The position numbers and the translations under genes were made by a program. Below are positions 18,940 to 29,200 of a DNA stretch of 64,000 bases, one piece after another. The notes beneath the pieces were generated by a model. That model was not told the DNA's origin, ran no database searches, and was given only the letters and a program-made list of their open reading frames with translations. Source of the stretch: Gallionella sp. (GTDB lineage Bacteria > Pseudomonadota > Gammaproteobacteria > Burkholderiales > Gallionellaceae); assembly GCA_028699065.1 (NCBI GenBank), contig JAQVVH010000001.1, positions 124,001 to 188,000 on the forward strand. The letters are read 5' to 3'. Positions within the stretch are counted from its first letter, which is position 1. Each line of letters starts with the position of its first letter.

Positions 18940-20148
18940 TTGAAAGACGATCAACGAACCGCCACACCCGCAGAACCGGGCTTTACCACCCGTGCCATTC
19001 ACCACGCCTACGATCCCTACGCCGGTGAGGGATCGCTGAATCCGCCGCTTTATCTGAGCTCCACCTATACCTTCCCAACCGTGGAAGATGGCGCGGCACG
19101 CTTCGCAGGCGAGCAGGCAGGTTATGTGTATTCCCGCGTGGGCAATCCGACAACGGTTTTGCTTGAGCAACGCATCGCCAATCTCGAAGGTGCCGAAGCA
19201 GCACTTGCAACCGCTTCCGGCATGGGGGCGACCACTTCTCTTCTGTGGACGCTGTTGCAACCCGGCGACGAAGTAATTGCCGATAAAACTTTGTACGGTT
19301 GCACCTTCGGTTTTCTAAATCACGGACTCGCAAAATTTGGCGTCAAGATCACGCATCTTGATCTGACCGTCCCGGAAAATCTTGAGCGTGCAATCAGCAG
19401 CAACACCAAGGTCGTGTTTTTTGAATCCCCCGCCAATCCCAACATGCGACTGGTCGATATTGCAGCCATCTCGGCCATCGCGCACCGATATCAGGCGCGG
19501 GTCATTGTCGACAACACTTATTGCACGCCCTACCTGCAGCGCCCCATCGAATTGGGTGCGGATTATGTCGTGCATTCGGCTACCAAATACCTCGGTGGCC
19601 ACGGCGATCTGATCGCCGGCATGATCGTCGGCCCCAAGGAATCGCTGGACCAGGTCCGGTTTTACGGCATCAAGGATATGACCGGCGCGGTCATGTCATC
19701 ACAGGATGCTTTTCTGGTGTTACGCGGCCTCAAAACGCTGGCGCTACGCATGCACCGCCACTCGGAAAATGCGCTCGGACTTGCCCAGTTTCTCTCCGCT
19801 CATAAAAAGGTCGCGGCTTGTCATTATCCGGGGCTCGACTCCTTCCCGCAGGCCGCACTGGCGCAACGACAAATGAAGCTGTCCGGCGGCATGCTGGCGT
19901 TCGAACTCAAGGGCGGCATCGAAGCCGGGCGGCGCTTCATGAATGCCCTGCAACTCATTACCCGCGCGGTCAGTCTGGGCGATACGGAAAGTCTGGCCCA
20001 GCATCCGGCCAGCATGACGCATTCCTTTTATACGCCCGAACAACGCCAGGAACACCTGATCAGCGAAGGTTTGGTTCGAATTTCTGCGGGCTTGGAGGAC
20101 TTGCCGGACTTGCTGGCTGATGTTGAACAAGCGCTGGCAGCGGCATAA
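18940..20148 (+). CDS. Methionine gamma-lyase (PLP enzyme)
   Basis: 402 residues from TTG 18940. The upstream ATG 18868 lacks a ribosome-binding site, while TTG 18940 has CAGGA 8 nt upstream. Numbered from TTG, catalytic residues are offset by exactly 5 from Pseudomonas putida methionine gamma-lyase: Tyr64 and Arg66 in YSRVGNPT, Cys121 in LYGCTFGF (equivalent to Cys116) and PLP Lys216 in [12 protein letters not shown]. Cys116 is the residue that separates this enzyme from cystathionine gamma-lyases and O-acylhomoserine enzymes. It splits methionine to methanethiol, 2-oxobutanoate and ammonia. It is followed after 16 bp by a membrane methyltransferase gene. Confidence 0.88.
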   Translation: MKDDQRTATPAEPGFTTRAIHHAYDPYAGEGSLNPPLYLSSTYTFPTVEDGAARFAGEQAGYVYSRVGNPTTVLLEQRIANLEGAEAALATASGMGATTSLLWTLLQPGDEVIADKTLYGCTFGFLNHGLAKFGVKITHLDLTVPENLERAISSNTKVVFFESPANPNMRLVDIAAISAIAHRYQARVIVDNTYCTPYLQRPIELGADYVVHSATKYLGGHGDLIAGMIVGPKESLDQVRFYGIKDMTGAVMSSQDAFLVLRGLKTLALRMHRHSENALGLAQFLSAHKKVAACHYPGLDSFPQAALAQRQMKLSGGMLAFELKGGIEAGRRFMNALQLITRAVSLGDTESLAQHPASMTHSFYTPEQRQEHLISEGLVRISAGLEDLPDLLADVEQALAAA

Positions 20149-20164
20149 ATCACACGGAGTGTTC

Positions 20165-20833
20165 TTGAGCGCCACCTCCTCTTTCCGGGATCACGACCGG
20201 CTCATGCGGTTGCCGATCATCGTCTTCACACTCTTCTTTTTTGTGCGTGAATGGCGGCTTTTTCTGGAGTTCATTGACAGACCGCCGCTGGGTATTGAAT
20301 GGCCATGGTTACTGTCCTTGGCGGCGCGTATCGCGCTGCTCGCCTTTCTCGGACTGCTGATTTTTTTTCACGCGACCCGTTCACGCCCCATCAACAAGGC
20401 CTCCGGATGGGAACCCAAAATTAGCGCACTACTTGGCCTGACTTTCGGAAATCTCTTATTACTACTGGACCGGCCACCGATTGAACCGTGGTCGGAAGCG
20501 ATTTCCACGCTGTTACTGATACTGGGAAATTATCTTTGTATCGTGGTTGTACTGCAGCTGGGCAAATCCATCAGCATCATGGCGGAGGCACGCAAACTCG
20601 TGACCAGAGGGCCTTATCAATTCGTCAGGCATCCGCTGTATCTGGCGGAAGAAATTGCCACCATCGGTATTTTTTTCCAGTTTGTTTCCTGGCCGGCGGC
20701 AGTCATTTTGCTGGCACATTTCGGATTCCAGATTCGGCGCATGCTCAACGAGGAACGCATTCTTGCTGCAACTTTCCCGGAATATGCGGCATATGCCCAA
20801 CGTACCCCGCGACTCATCCCCGGAATTTGGTGA
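20165..20833 (+). CDS. Isoprenylcysteine-methyltransferase-like membrane methyltransferase
   Basis: 222 residues from TTG 20165, which has GGAG 5 nt upstream; an ATG at 20120 would overlap the preceding gene by 29 bp and lacks a good ribosome-binding site. Hydrophobic helices fill most of the protein. The C-terminal half has the ICMT/PEMT-type SAM-binding pattern: KLVTRGPYQFVRHPLYL, then NEERIL and FPEYAAYAQRTPRLIPG. Members methylate small molecules or lipids at the membrane. Its place behind methionine gamma-lyase makes a thiol such as methanethiol a possible substrate, as in MddA, but this is inference. Confidence 0.75.
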   Translation: MSATSSFRDHDRLMRLPIIVFTLFFFVREWRLFLEFIDRPPLGIEWPWLLSLAARIALLAFLGLLIFFHATRSRPINKASGWEPKISALLGLTFGNLLLLLDRPPIEPWSEAISTLLLILGNYLCIVVVLQLGKSISIMAEARKLVTRGPYQFVRHPLYLAEEIATIGIFFQFVSWPAAVILLAHFGFQIRRMLNEERILAATFPEYAAYAQRTPRLIPGIW

Positions 20834-21264
20834 TGAAAATTTCCCGTTATCTGTTTACCGGCATCTTTCTGGCCGCACTCACTGTGACCATTTTCTGGCT
20901 CAGTAACGAACAACAGCACTACTATCCGGCAATGACAGTCAATCTACCCAACAACGAAGGCAAACTGACGTTCGTGGAACGTCCCTGGCGGGATGAGAAG
21001 GACTGTGATGAGTCGATCCGGAAAATGCAGACTGCGCTGAGCGCAACTTGCACGGGATGCCAGATCACTGCCATCTGCACAACCTCTCCCGACTCTGGTT
21101 GGGTAGCCGCACTCAGCAATCAGGCGATGGGGTCGCATGTCGTCCAATCCGGCACGCTGCGGATTTTGATCGACACCCCGGCCGCCTCGGCAACCTGTCA
21201 GGCGATGGCCCGGCAAATTTCTCAAATGGGCAAGACAACAGGACGTTGCATGCCGCCCCAATAG
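20833..21264 (+). CDS. Membrane-anchored Cys-rich hypothetical protein
   Basis: 143 residues from ATG 20833, which overlaps the preceding stop by 1 bp (TGATG). A single N-terminal membrane segment (residues 7-24) is followed by an extracytoplasmic part with six cysteines: one in KDCDES, two in ATCTGCQ, one in ICTTS, one in ATCQAM and one in GRCMPPQ. The pattern suggests disulfide bonds in the periplasm. I do not recognise a family. It is third in the methionine-lyase transcription unit, which ends at the hairpin at 21268-21291. Confidence 0.75.
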   Translation: MKISRYLFTGIFLAALTVTIFWLSNEQQHYYPAMTVNLPNNEGKLTFVERPWRDEKDCDESIRKMQTALSATCTGCQITAICTTSPDSGWVAALSNQAMGSHVVQSGTLRILIDTPAASATCQAMARQISQMGKTTGRCMPPQ

Positions 21265-21291
21265 AAAAGGCCGCAACATGCGCTGCGGCCT
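21262..21291 (-). terminator. Intrinsic terminator of the YjbE-like gene (possibly bidirectional)
   Basis: AGGCCGCA (21268-21275) and TGCGGCCT (21284-21291) form a perfect 8-bp GC-rich stem with an 8-nt loop. On the minus strand it is followed by TTTTCTATT, an adequate U-tract. It sits between two convergent genes ending at 21264 (plus) and 21313 (minus), so it may serve both. Confidence 0.8.
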
Positions 21292-21312
21292 GATCGATGA
21301 AGCGTTTTGTAC

Positions 21313-21567
21313 TTAGTGTGCTGTGCTGGTGCTGGAGGAAGCAGCCACTGCCACGGCACCTGCAACCACTGCACCGGTCACAATTGCTGTCGTGGACAAT
21401 GCCGCGGCCGTAGTTGTTGCGGCAGCGGTTGTCGTTGCTGCGGCTGTTGTTACGGCGCCCGTCGTCGTCCCGCCAGCGGTTGTTGCAGCAGCAGTCGTTG
21501 CCGGTTCAGCCGCGAACACCGGGGTTGCGAGCATCAGGATCAGGGTGGAAGCAATCAGTTTTTTCAT
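21313..21567 (-). CDS. Small secreted Ala/Thr-rich protein (YjbE-like)
   Basis: 84 residues from ATG 21567, with GGAGACC upstream. The signal peptide is MKKLIASTLILMLATPVFAA, and the mature part is almost only Ala, Thr, Gly, Val and Ser, with stretches such as TTAAATTTAAATTTAAALS. Composition, length and export signal resemble YjbE of the enterobacterial yjbEFGH exopolysaccharide operon. The identification rests on that resemblance and on the YjbH homologue encoded just upstream on the same strand, 101 bp away. In Escherichia coli yjbE comes first, whereas here it is last. Confidence 0.7.
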   Translation of the reverse strand: MKKLIASTLILMLATPVFAAEPATTAAATTAGGTTTGAVTTAAATTTAAATTTAAALSTTAIVTGAVVAGAVAVAASSSTSTAH

Positions 21568-21667
21568 TCTCAGGTCTCCGAAAAATTGGGGTTGGCAAAA
21601 CATTGTTCTAATCTGCCGGCGGACTATAGATAAAAAATTCGGCGTGAGCAATATATATTTGCCGCCC

Positions 21668-24469
21668 TTAATCAATCTGCCAGCGCAACCCGACAGTTTC
21701 ACGATCTATCACCAGTTGAGGCTGGTCCCTGTGCCAGCGCCACAAGGCGCTGCCAATCGCATACCCCAGCAAACTGCCGGCAACGGTATCCGAAACAAAA
21801 TGTTTGCGATCAACCACGCGCGCAACATTGGTGAGTGCCGCCACACCATATAACCAAGGGGCGTTGTATTCCTTGGCATAAGGGGTGACCAGTGCCCACA
21901 TGGCGGTAGCATGCCCCGACGGAAAACCGGATCCGCCGGACAGCGTCATCGGATGGAAATCCTTGGCACCCATGCCGGCCTGGGGACGTGAACGGCCGAC
22001 AATGCGCTTGCCCACCTCCGAGGCAACCGCACCCGCAAGTCCGGCCTCCAATGCCGTAAAAGCTGTGCCACTCAGGCGCGGATTATCCTCGTTAAGCGCC
22101 AGCAGACCTGAAACGCCGCCGACCAATAACGGTAAGTTGTTGCCGACATTCCCAACCACACGCTGCATCTGGCTGCCAGAGCGACGAACGGCCCAGTCGT
22201 CCGCAGGCCTGTCAACGCTCGCGCTCAGCGCGACCAGCCCCAACCCGATACCGGCGCCCGCCCAGGTCGTCTTGGATTTGAGTGCTGCCATCAGATAATC
22301 GGCATCCCGACTCATCGACCACTTGGAGCGATCAACAGCATTCGCCAATCTCGGCAGATCGTAGCTGTCGTTCAAGTCTCCGAAATATTCGAGGCCATCA
22401 CGGTCATGCAGGTTGAGATTGCTGCTTTCGAATAAATCGTACAGATCACCTGGAGATTGGACCATCTGACCCACATCGCGCGTCCAGGTCGCCAGGGACA
22501 TCTTGTTACCGGCCTGTGTGTCCCGAGTCAGCAAGGGTTCCAGCGGAATTGTCGCGAAGATACCTTTGTCATGATAGGGATTACCCGGGCTGGCGCCCGG
22601 TGCCGTCGTGTCATTCCCATTGGTGAATGAATACCACGCACCCACTTCGATGCCGGAACGGAAACGGCGTTTCATTTCAAAACGCGCACCGACATCCTGC
22701 GCCAAAAAGCGGCCACCCCGAACGGTGGCGGTTAACCCTGGAATCGGCAAGCGGTAATGCAGCGCGGCCAGCGCGCTAACCGTCTGATAAGGGCGGAACG
22801 CAAAGCCGCCGCCGACATCACGCTGCTTGAGCGCATCGACTGTAATGTCTGCGGCCCAAGGCGATCGCTCCGGAAAATACAGCACCTGACCACCCGCACC
22901 GCCGAACATTTCCTCATAGAGCCCGGCCGAGGCCCGAGCATAAATACGCTCATCCGGCTGATAGTATTTGTTCAGAAGCAGCTGGGTCAGCTTGATGCTG
23001 CCGTTCTTTTTGTAGTCGGCCAGATCGGTACGAACATGGGGCAAGGGACTCAGCAAATTGGCCGGCACAGTATTGGCCTGACTGATGTCCTGATTCAGCA
23101 TGAGCTGGGCGGCTGTTTTGAAGTAGACCTGATCGGTTACGCGTTTTTCATAGTTGGCAGCCGCAAACAATTCATAACGAAAAATCCCGCTGGGATCGTT
23201 GAAATAAATCCCCAAACCGGGCGCGATCCTGAAATTCCCCAAACCGGAACCCCCGGCACGCAGGCTCACATAATCGCCGTCGTCACCATCCAGCTTGACC
23301 TGAACGTATTCTTCCTCAATCGCATCCAGTACATCATGGTTATTTTTACCCTGCCCGCGGGCATAGCTGACTTTGATCGTTTCAGCCAGTTGCTTGCGGC
23401 TCTCCAACCCGTTGAAATATCGCTGCAAGCGGTTTGCATCCTCGAAGGTGTAGGTCGCAAACGGCATGTCATTCACGGTGTAGTGAATTACGATGCGACG
23501 GGTGCCGAGAGGGGAACGCAACAGGATGCTGCGGGCCGCCCGCCCTACGGCCCGGCTGGGCAGGGAAATGCGGATATTGGTCAGCGCGGCTTCGAGACTT
23601 CCCTCTTCCACCTGCAGGTGAATATTCCGAAAATCCTGCTGCACCAGCCGGCTCACCAGCGCACTGCGATACTGGGTATCGGCCTGCCATTGCGCGAGCG
23701 GCACGCGCTCGACAATCCGGGTATCCGGGGCGGGTTCGTCGATTTTGGGGACGAACTCTTTCATGTTGAGCGGTACGCTGCCGTAGGCATTGACCGTCGG
23801 TTTGCCGTCACGCCAGGCCAGTTGCGACCCCAGCCAGCCCCAGCGATATTCAACGCCCACACCGACGCCCTTTTTGCGCTGATCCACGCCGGAGCTGGCC
23901 GACAAATAATCCTTGGCGTAATTATTGGCATCATATTCGGCGACCACCCCGAATCCGTCCCAGTTGGCCGGTGCATAGCGCGCGCCCGCAAACAGCCCCT
24001 GAATCCGGCCGCTACCAAAACCCGCGGTGGCATCCAATTCGCCAAACGATTTGCTGGCAGCCACATATTTGGCCGGGAAGAGCTGGGTACCCAGAACGTC
24101 ATTCACCCCGAAAACAACCGAGGGGCTATGCCAGTCTTCCTCCAGTAGCAGGACTTTCCCGGAGAAGACCTTATCCTTGTAATCACCGTAATTTTCCCAG
24201 CCTGTTCCTGCAGTGGCATGCGGCGTGTGCATGATGCGGGAAAAACGTCCATAAACTTCCACCCGGGGCAACACCGTGACACTGGTCCACAAGGATGAAT
24301 AAGGCTCGGCAAAGCTGTAACCCATGCGAAAAGTGCCATCGGGATCAATTCGGCCATCGGGCATGTTGATCAGCCCCGATTCACCATTCAGATTGGGAGT
24401 TGCAAGCGCTGCCGTTGCCAAGAGCAGCAACGCCGTCCCCAGAGAAGTATTGGCTGAAAACTGTTTCAT
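21668..24469 (-). CDS. YjbH-type outer-membrane protein fused to PAP2 phosphatase
   Basis: 933 residues from ATG 24469, which overlaps the MORN-protein stop by 4 bp (ATGA) and begins a signal peptide. About residues 25-700 match the YjbH exopolysaccharide family (early NLNGESGLINMPDGR, then many amphipathic strands, e.g. YELFAAANYEKRVTDQVYFK). The C-terminal 180 residues form a type 2 phosphatidic-acid phosphatase domain with all three motifs: KRIVGRSRP (821-829), PSGH (850-853) and R884-x5-H890-x3-D894. The phosphatase would act in the periplasm or outer membrane on a lipid or sugar phosphate. A fusion of these two domains is unusual. Confidence 0.88.
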   Translation of the reverse strand: MKQFSANTSLGTALLLLATAALATPNLNGESGLINMPDGRIDPDGTFRMGYSFAEPYSSLWTSVTVLPRVEVYGRFSRIMHTPHATAGTGWENYGDYKDKVFSGKVLLLEEDWHSPSVVFGVNDVLGTQLFPAKYVAASKSFGELDATAGFGSGRIQGLFAGARYAPANWDGFGVVAEYDANNYAKDYLSASSGVDQRKKGVGVGVEYRWGWLGSQLAWRDGKPTVNAYGSVPLNMKEFVPKIDEPAPDTRIVERVPLAQWQADTQYRSALVSRLVQQDFRNIHLQVEEGSLEAALTNIRISLPSRAVGRAARSILLRSPLGTRRIVIHYTVNDMPFATYTFEDANRLQRYFNGLESRKQLAETIKVSYARGQGKNNHDVLDAIEEEYVQVKLDGDDGDYVSLRAGGSGLGNFRIAPGLGIYFNDPSGIFRYELFAAANYEKRVTDQVYFKTAAQLMLNQDISQANTVPANLLSPLPHVRTDLADYKKNGSIKLTQLLLNKYYQPDERIYARASAGLYEEMFGGAGGQVLYFPERSPWAADITVDALKQRDVGGGFAFRPYQTVSALAALHYRLPIPGLTATVRGGRFLAQDVGARFEMKRRFRSGIEVGAWYSFTNGNDTTAPGASPGNPYHDKGIFATIPLEPLLTRDTQAGNKMSLATWTRDVGQMVQSPGDLYDLFESSNLNLHDRDGLEYFGDLNDSYDLPRLANAVDRSKWSMSRDADYLMAALKSKTTWAGAGIGLGLVALSASVDRPADDWAVRRSGSQMQRVVGNVGNNLPLLVGGVSGLLALNEDNPRLSGTAFTALEAGLAGAVASEVGKRIVGRSRPQAGMGAKDFHPMTLSGGSGFPSGHATAMWALVTPYAKEYNAPWLYGVAALTNVARVVDRKHFVSDTVAGSLLGYAIGSALWRWHRDQPQLVIDRETVGLRWQID

Positions 24470-24993
24470 TGAGCGCAGGCCAATTCTGTGTTCTGCACTT
24501 CTGCACAGGCACTCGCCGACTGGGCCCGGCGGAACTCCATCACGCTCAGCCCCGTCCGGCCATCCTGCTGCCATTGACCTTCATAGCGATCACCATTAGC
24601 CCAGTGATACACCCCCATGCCATGACGTTTATCACGAACGTAGTCGCCTGAATAATAGTCGCCGGCCCACTGGGTTTTTGGGCCCCAATAATAGGTTCCC
24701 TTACCTTCGCGATAATCGTCGATAAAACCGCCAACATAGCGATCGCCATTCGGCATCACCTTGATGCCGCGACCATGTTTCCTGCCGGCCTTGAAATCAC
24801 CCCGGTACAAACTGTCGCCACGCACCTCACCGTAGCCTGCAGCCAAACCATCAGCGCATCCGCCGGAATATCGGCCCGACGCCAGATCGGGATCCAGCAC
24901 TTTGCAATTACCGGCTGCGCTGGCAGGCAAGGCAAATACGCCAAGCACAACGCCCAGCATCCCTCCCGAAATGATCTTTTTTAACCACTGCAT
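24466..24993 (-). CDS. Secreted MORN-repeat protein
   Basis: 175 residues with a signal peptide cleaved near residue 27 (ASAA). At least four MORN-type units follow: YRGDFKAGRKHGRGIKVMPN, then YVGGFIDDYREGKGTYYW, YSGDYVRDKRHGMGVYHW and YEGQW. Such repeats form beta-hairpin arrays that bind lipids or proteins. Translation is coupled to the YjbH-PAP2 gene by an ATGA overlap, and the ugd stop codon lies 6 bp upstream of its start, so the three genes form one unit. Its role in polysaccharide export is inferred from context. Confidence 0.85.
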   Translation of the reverse strand: MQWLKKIISGGMLGVVLGVFALPASAAGNCKVLDPDLASGRYSGGCADGLAAGYGEVRGDSLYRGDFKAGRKHGRGIKVMPNGDRYVGGFIDDYREGKGTYYWGPKTQWAGDYYSGDYVRDKRHGMGVYHWANGDRYEGQWQQDGRTGLSVMEFRRAQSASACAEVQNTELACAQ

Positions 24994-24999
24994 TTCAGA

Positions 25000-26169
25000 T
25001 CAGCTATCCCGTCCGAACAAATCCCGGGTATAGACCTTATCCTGCACATCCTGAATATCATCGGTGATCCGGTTGGCGACAATCACATCGGCTTCCCTCT
25101 TGAACTGGGCTAGATCGCTGACGACGCGTGAACGATAGAACTCGGCTTCATTGAGCACAGGCTCATGGACGATGACTTCCACGCCTTTGGCCTTGAGGCG
25201 CTTCATGATGCCCTGGATGCTGCTGGAGCGGAAATTGTCCGAGCCGGCCTTCATCACGAGGCGGTAGATACCGACGACCTTGGGGTTGCGCTTGAGGATG
25301 TCGAAAGCGACAAAGTCCTTGCGCGTGGTGTTGGCATCGACAATGGCCTGAATGAGGTTCTGCGGCACGTCCTGGTAGTTCGCGAGCATCTGTTTGGTGT
25401 CTTTGGGCAGACAGTAGCCGCCATAGCCAAAGCTGGGGTTGTTGTAGTGGTTGCCGATACGGGGGTCAAGACAGACGCCTTCGATGATGTGCCGGGTATT
25501 CAAACCATGGGTGGCGGCGTAGGTGTCGAGTTCGTTGAAGTAGGCCACGCGCATGGCCAAATAGGTGTTGGCAAATAGCTTGATGGCTTCGGCTTCGGTA
25601 CTGTCGGTGAACAGGGTATCAATGTTTTGTTTGACGGCACCCTGTTGCAGGAGTTTGGCGAAGGTTTCGGCCCGGGGACTCTGTTCGCCGATGACGATAC
25701 GCGAGGGATGCAGGTTGTCGTACAGGGCTTTGCCTTCACGCAGGAATTCGGGGGAGAAGATGAGGTTGTCACATTGGAACTGTTCACGCGCCTTGGCCGT
25801 GTAACCCACGGGGATGGTGGATTTGATGACCATTACCGCGCGCGGATTGATTTGCATCACGTCTTTGATGACGGATTCAATCGATTTGGTATTGAAGTAG
25901 TTGGTTTCGGGATCGTAATCGGTCGGGGTGGCGATGATGACGTAGTCGGCCCCGACGTAGGCTTGGTGCTTGTCCAGCGTGGCGCAAAAGTTCAGCGGCT
26001 TGTGCTGGAGGTAGTCTTCGATCTCTACGTCTTCAATCGGGGATTGCTTGCGGTTGAGCTTTTCAACCTTGGCGGCGTCGATGTCGAGAGCCACCACTTC
26101 GTTGTGCTGCGACAGCAAAATAGCGTTGGAGAGGCCGACGTAGCCGGTGCCCGCAATGGCGATTTTCAT
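25000..26169 (-). CDS. ugd: UDP-glucose 6-dehydrogenase
   Basis: 389 residues. The NAD-binding N-terminus [20 protein letters not shown], the [20 protein letters not shown] segment and the catalytic cysteine in [14 protein letters not shown] (near residue 260) define the family. The enzyme oxidises UDP-glucose to UDP-glucuronate for acidic polysaccharides. It is of the short, enterobacterial Ugd type (388-390 residues) with almost the same segments throughout, which may reflect horizontal transfer. It starts a unit with the MORN protein and the YjbH-PAP2 fusion, and lies 32 bp downstream of purL. Confidence 0.96.
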   Translation of the reverse strand: MKIAIAGTGYVGLSNAILLSQHNEVVALDIDAAKVEKLNRKQSPIEDVEIEDYLQHKPLNFCATLDKHQAYVGADYVIIATPTDYDPETNYFNTKSIESVIKDVMQINPRAVMVIKSTIPVGYTAKAREQFQCDNLIFSPEFLREGKALYDNLHPSRIVIGEQSPRAETFAKLLQQGAVKQNIDTLFTDSTEAEAIKLFANTYLAMRVAYFNELDTYAATHGLNTRHIIEGVCLDPRIGNHYNNPSFGYGGYCLPKDTKQMLANYQDVPQNLIQAIVDANTTRKDFVAFDILKRNPKVVGIYRLVMKAGSDNFRSSSIQGIMKRLKAKGVEVIVHEPVLNEAEFYRSRVVSDLAQFKREADVIVANRITDDIQDVQDKVYTRDLFGRDS

Positions 26170-26201
26170 AAACGATTTCCTTGTTAGTCAATATTGGCCG
26201 C

Positions 26202-29200
26202 TTAGCCCACCCACTTGCGGGCATTCTGGAACATCCGCAGCCAGGCGCCGTTTTCCTGCCAGTCGTTCGGATACCAGGAATGCTGTACGGCGCGGAAAAC
26301 GCGTTCCGGATGCGGCATCATGATGCTGAAGCGACCGTCCGGCGTGGTCAGCCCGGTGACTCCCTGCGGCGAGCCATTGGGATTAAGCGGATAAATTTCG
26401 GTGGGCTTGCCGTAATTATCGACATAACGCAGCGTCACGAGATCCTGTGCGGCCTTGAGATTTTTGGCGCTGCCAAAATCGGCATAACCCTCGCCGTGCG
26501 CGACCACGATCGGCATGCGGCTCCCCGCCATACCGTCGAAGAGAATCGAGGATGATTTCTGCACTTCCACCATGACGAAGCGCGCTTCAAATTGCTCGGA
26601 CTGGTTGCGCGAAAAATGCGCCCAATGCCCGGCACCGGGAATAATCTCGTGCAGATTACTCATCATCTGGCAACCGTTGCAGACGCCCAGCGCGAACGTA
26701 TCCTTACGCTGGAAAAAGGCTTCAAATTCATCCCGCGCACGCGTGTTGAACAGAATGGATTTCGCCCAGCCTTCGCCCGCACCCAGCACGTCCCCGTAAG
26801 AAAATCCACCGCAGGCCACCAACCCCTTGAAATCGGCCAGCTTCATGCGGCCACTGATGATGTCGCTCATATGCACGTCAACAGTATCAAAACCGGCACG
26901 ATCGAATGCAGCAGCCATCTCGACATGTCCATTCACCCCCTGCTCGCGCAGGATGGCCATCTTCGGACGATTACGCAGGAAAGACGGGGCAAGATTCTCG
27001 TTGAGATCGTAGGTGAGCTTGACCTGCAGCCCGGGATCGTTGACGTCGAGCAAGCGGTCGAATTCCTGCTGTGCGCAGTCCGGATTGTCGCGCAGCATTT
27101 GCATCTGCCAGGTGGTCTCCGACCAGATACGCAGCAATTGCGCAGCATTCTCGCGATAGAGTGTTTCACCCACACGAACAATCTCCAGCATACCGGTCTG
27201 ATTGATCGTGGCGATCTTGTGCACATTTTTGAGTCCGGCTTCTTTGGCGAATTGCAGCACATGCGCCAGGTCGGCATTGCGGACTTGCACCACGGCACCC
27301 AGCTCCTCATTGAACAGCGCACGCAAAGTATCCCCATGCAATTCATCGAGGCGCACATCCAGGCCAACATGAGACGCAAACGCCATTTCGCACAGCGTCA
27401 CGAGAACGCCGCCATCCGAACGGTCATGGTAAGCCAGCAGTTTGCCGTCCGCACTGAGACGCTGGATCAATTCGAAAAAGGCCTTGAGCAGCGCGGCATC
27501 ATCCACATCCGGCGCGACATCGCCAACCTGCTTGTAAACCTGTGCCAGAGCGGAACCTGCCAGACGATTCCTCCCCTGCCCCAGATCGATGAGCAGCAAG
27601 GTTGTCTCAAGGTCGGCAGCCAGCTGCGGCGTGAGTGTGCGGCGCGCATCCGGCGTTGGTGAAAAAGCAGTCACGATGAGTGACAAGGGCGCGGTCACCG
27701 CTTTGTTCTGCCGACCTTCTTTCCAGGTCGTTTTCATCGACATCGAATCTTTGCCGACGGGAATACCAATCCCCAGTTGCGGACATAACTCCATACCGAC
27801 CGCGCGCACGGTATCAAAGAGTGCGGCATCTTCACCGTGGTGCCCGGCCGCCGCCATCCAGTTTGCCGACAACTTGATGTCGCCAATCTTTTCAATGCGC
27901 GCCGCCGCGATGTTGGTAATCGCCTCACCCACCGCCATCCGCCCGGAAGCCGGCGCATTGACCAGCGCCAGCGGTGTCCGCTCGCCAATCGCAAAAGCCT
28001 CACCGCGACAGGTGTTGTAACCCATCAGCGTCACCGCAACGTCGGCCACCGGCACCTGCCACGGACCGACCAACTGATCGCGTGCCGTCATGCCGCCCAC
28101 GGTACGATCGCCAATGCTGATCAGGAACATCTTGTTCGCGACCGAGGGCAGACGCAAGACACGCTCGATCGACGTACCCAAGTCCAGATTCAAAGTATCG
28201 CAAGAGGATAAACGGGGAATTTCGCGCTTCACCTGACGCGTCATTTTGGGCGGCTTCCCGAGCAACACCGACAGCGGCATATTCACCGGATCATTATCGA
28301 ACTCGGCATCATGAACAACAATCTGGTCGGCATCGATGGCCGTACCCACCACCTCGAACGGACAGCGCTCGCGTTCGCAGAGGTCACGGAATTCGTCGAG
28401 ACGATCCGCCGGGATCGCCAGCACGTAGCGTTCCTGCGACTCGTTACACCAAATCTGTTTGGGCGACATGCCGGTTTCATCCAGCGGGATTTTGCGCAAT
28501 TCAAAATTCGCTCCCTTGCCGCCGCCGTGCACCAGCTCGGGCAGGGCGTTTGACATCCCGCCGGCCCCCACATCGTGAATCGACAGGATCGGGTTGTTCT
28601 CGCCCATTTGCCAGCAACGGTCAATGACTTCCTGCGCGCGGCGCTGCATCTCGGGATTGCCGCGCTGCACGGAATCGAAATCCAGATTTTCCGCATTTGC
28701 GCCGGTATCCATACTGGAAGCCGCACCGCCCCCCAGACCGATAAGCATGCCGGGCCCGCCCAGATGAATCACCAAAGCGCCCGTGGGCAGTGGATGCTTT
28801 TCCGTATGGCCGGCACTGATGTTGCCCACCCCCCCCGCCAGCATGATGGGCTTGTGGTAGCCGCGCATCTCGCCGCTGACTTCTTCCTCGAAAGTACGGA
28901 AATAGCCGGTCAGATTGGGACGACCAAATTCATTGTTGAATGCGGCGGCACCAATCGGGCCATCCAGCATAATTTGCAATGCTGAGACAATGCGCGAAGG
29001 TTTGCCGTAATCACTTTCCCAGGGTTGAATGAAGCCGGGAATATTGAGATTGGAGACCGAAAATCCGGTCAGACCCGCCTTGGGCTTTGAACCCGAACCG
29101 GTAGCGCCCTCATCGCGAATCTCGCCGCCGCTGCCGGTCGCCGCACCCGCAAACGGCGCAATGGCGGTCGGATGGTTGTGCGTTTCGACTTTCATCAGCG

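Noticed and set aside
21313..21567. Short-period DNA repeat or CRISPR-like array
   Set aside because: The repetition comes from Ala/Thr codons of a secreted protein; there are no uniform repeats and spacers.
22757..24148. 463-codon open frame on the plus strand
   Set aside because: It is antisense to the YjbH-PAP2 gene and has no ribosome-binding site or recognisable domain.
26592..27662. 356-codon open frame on the plus strand
   Set aside because: It is antisense to purL and shows no family features.
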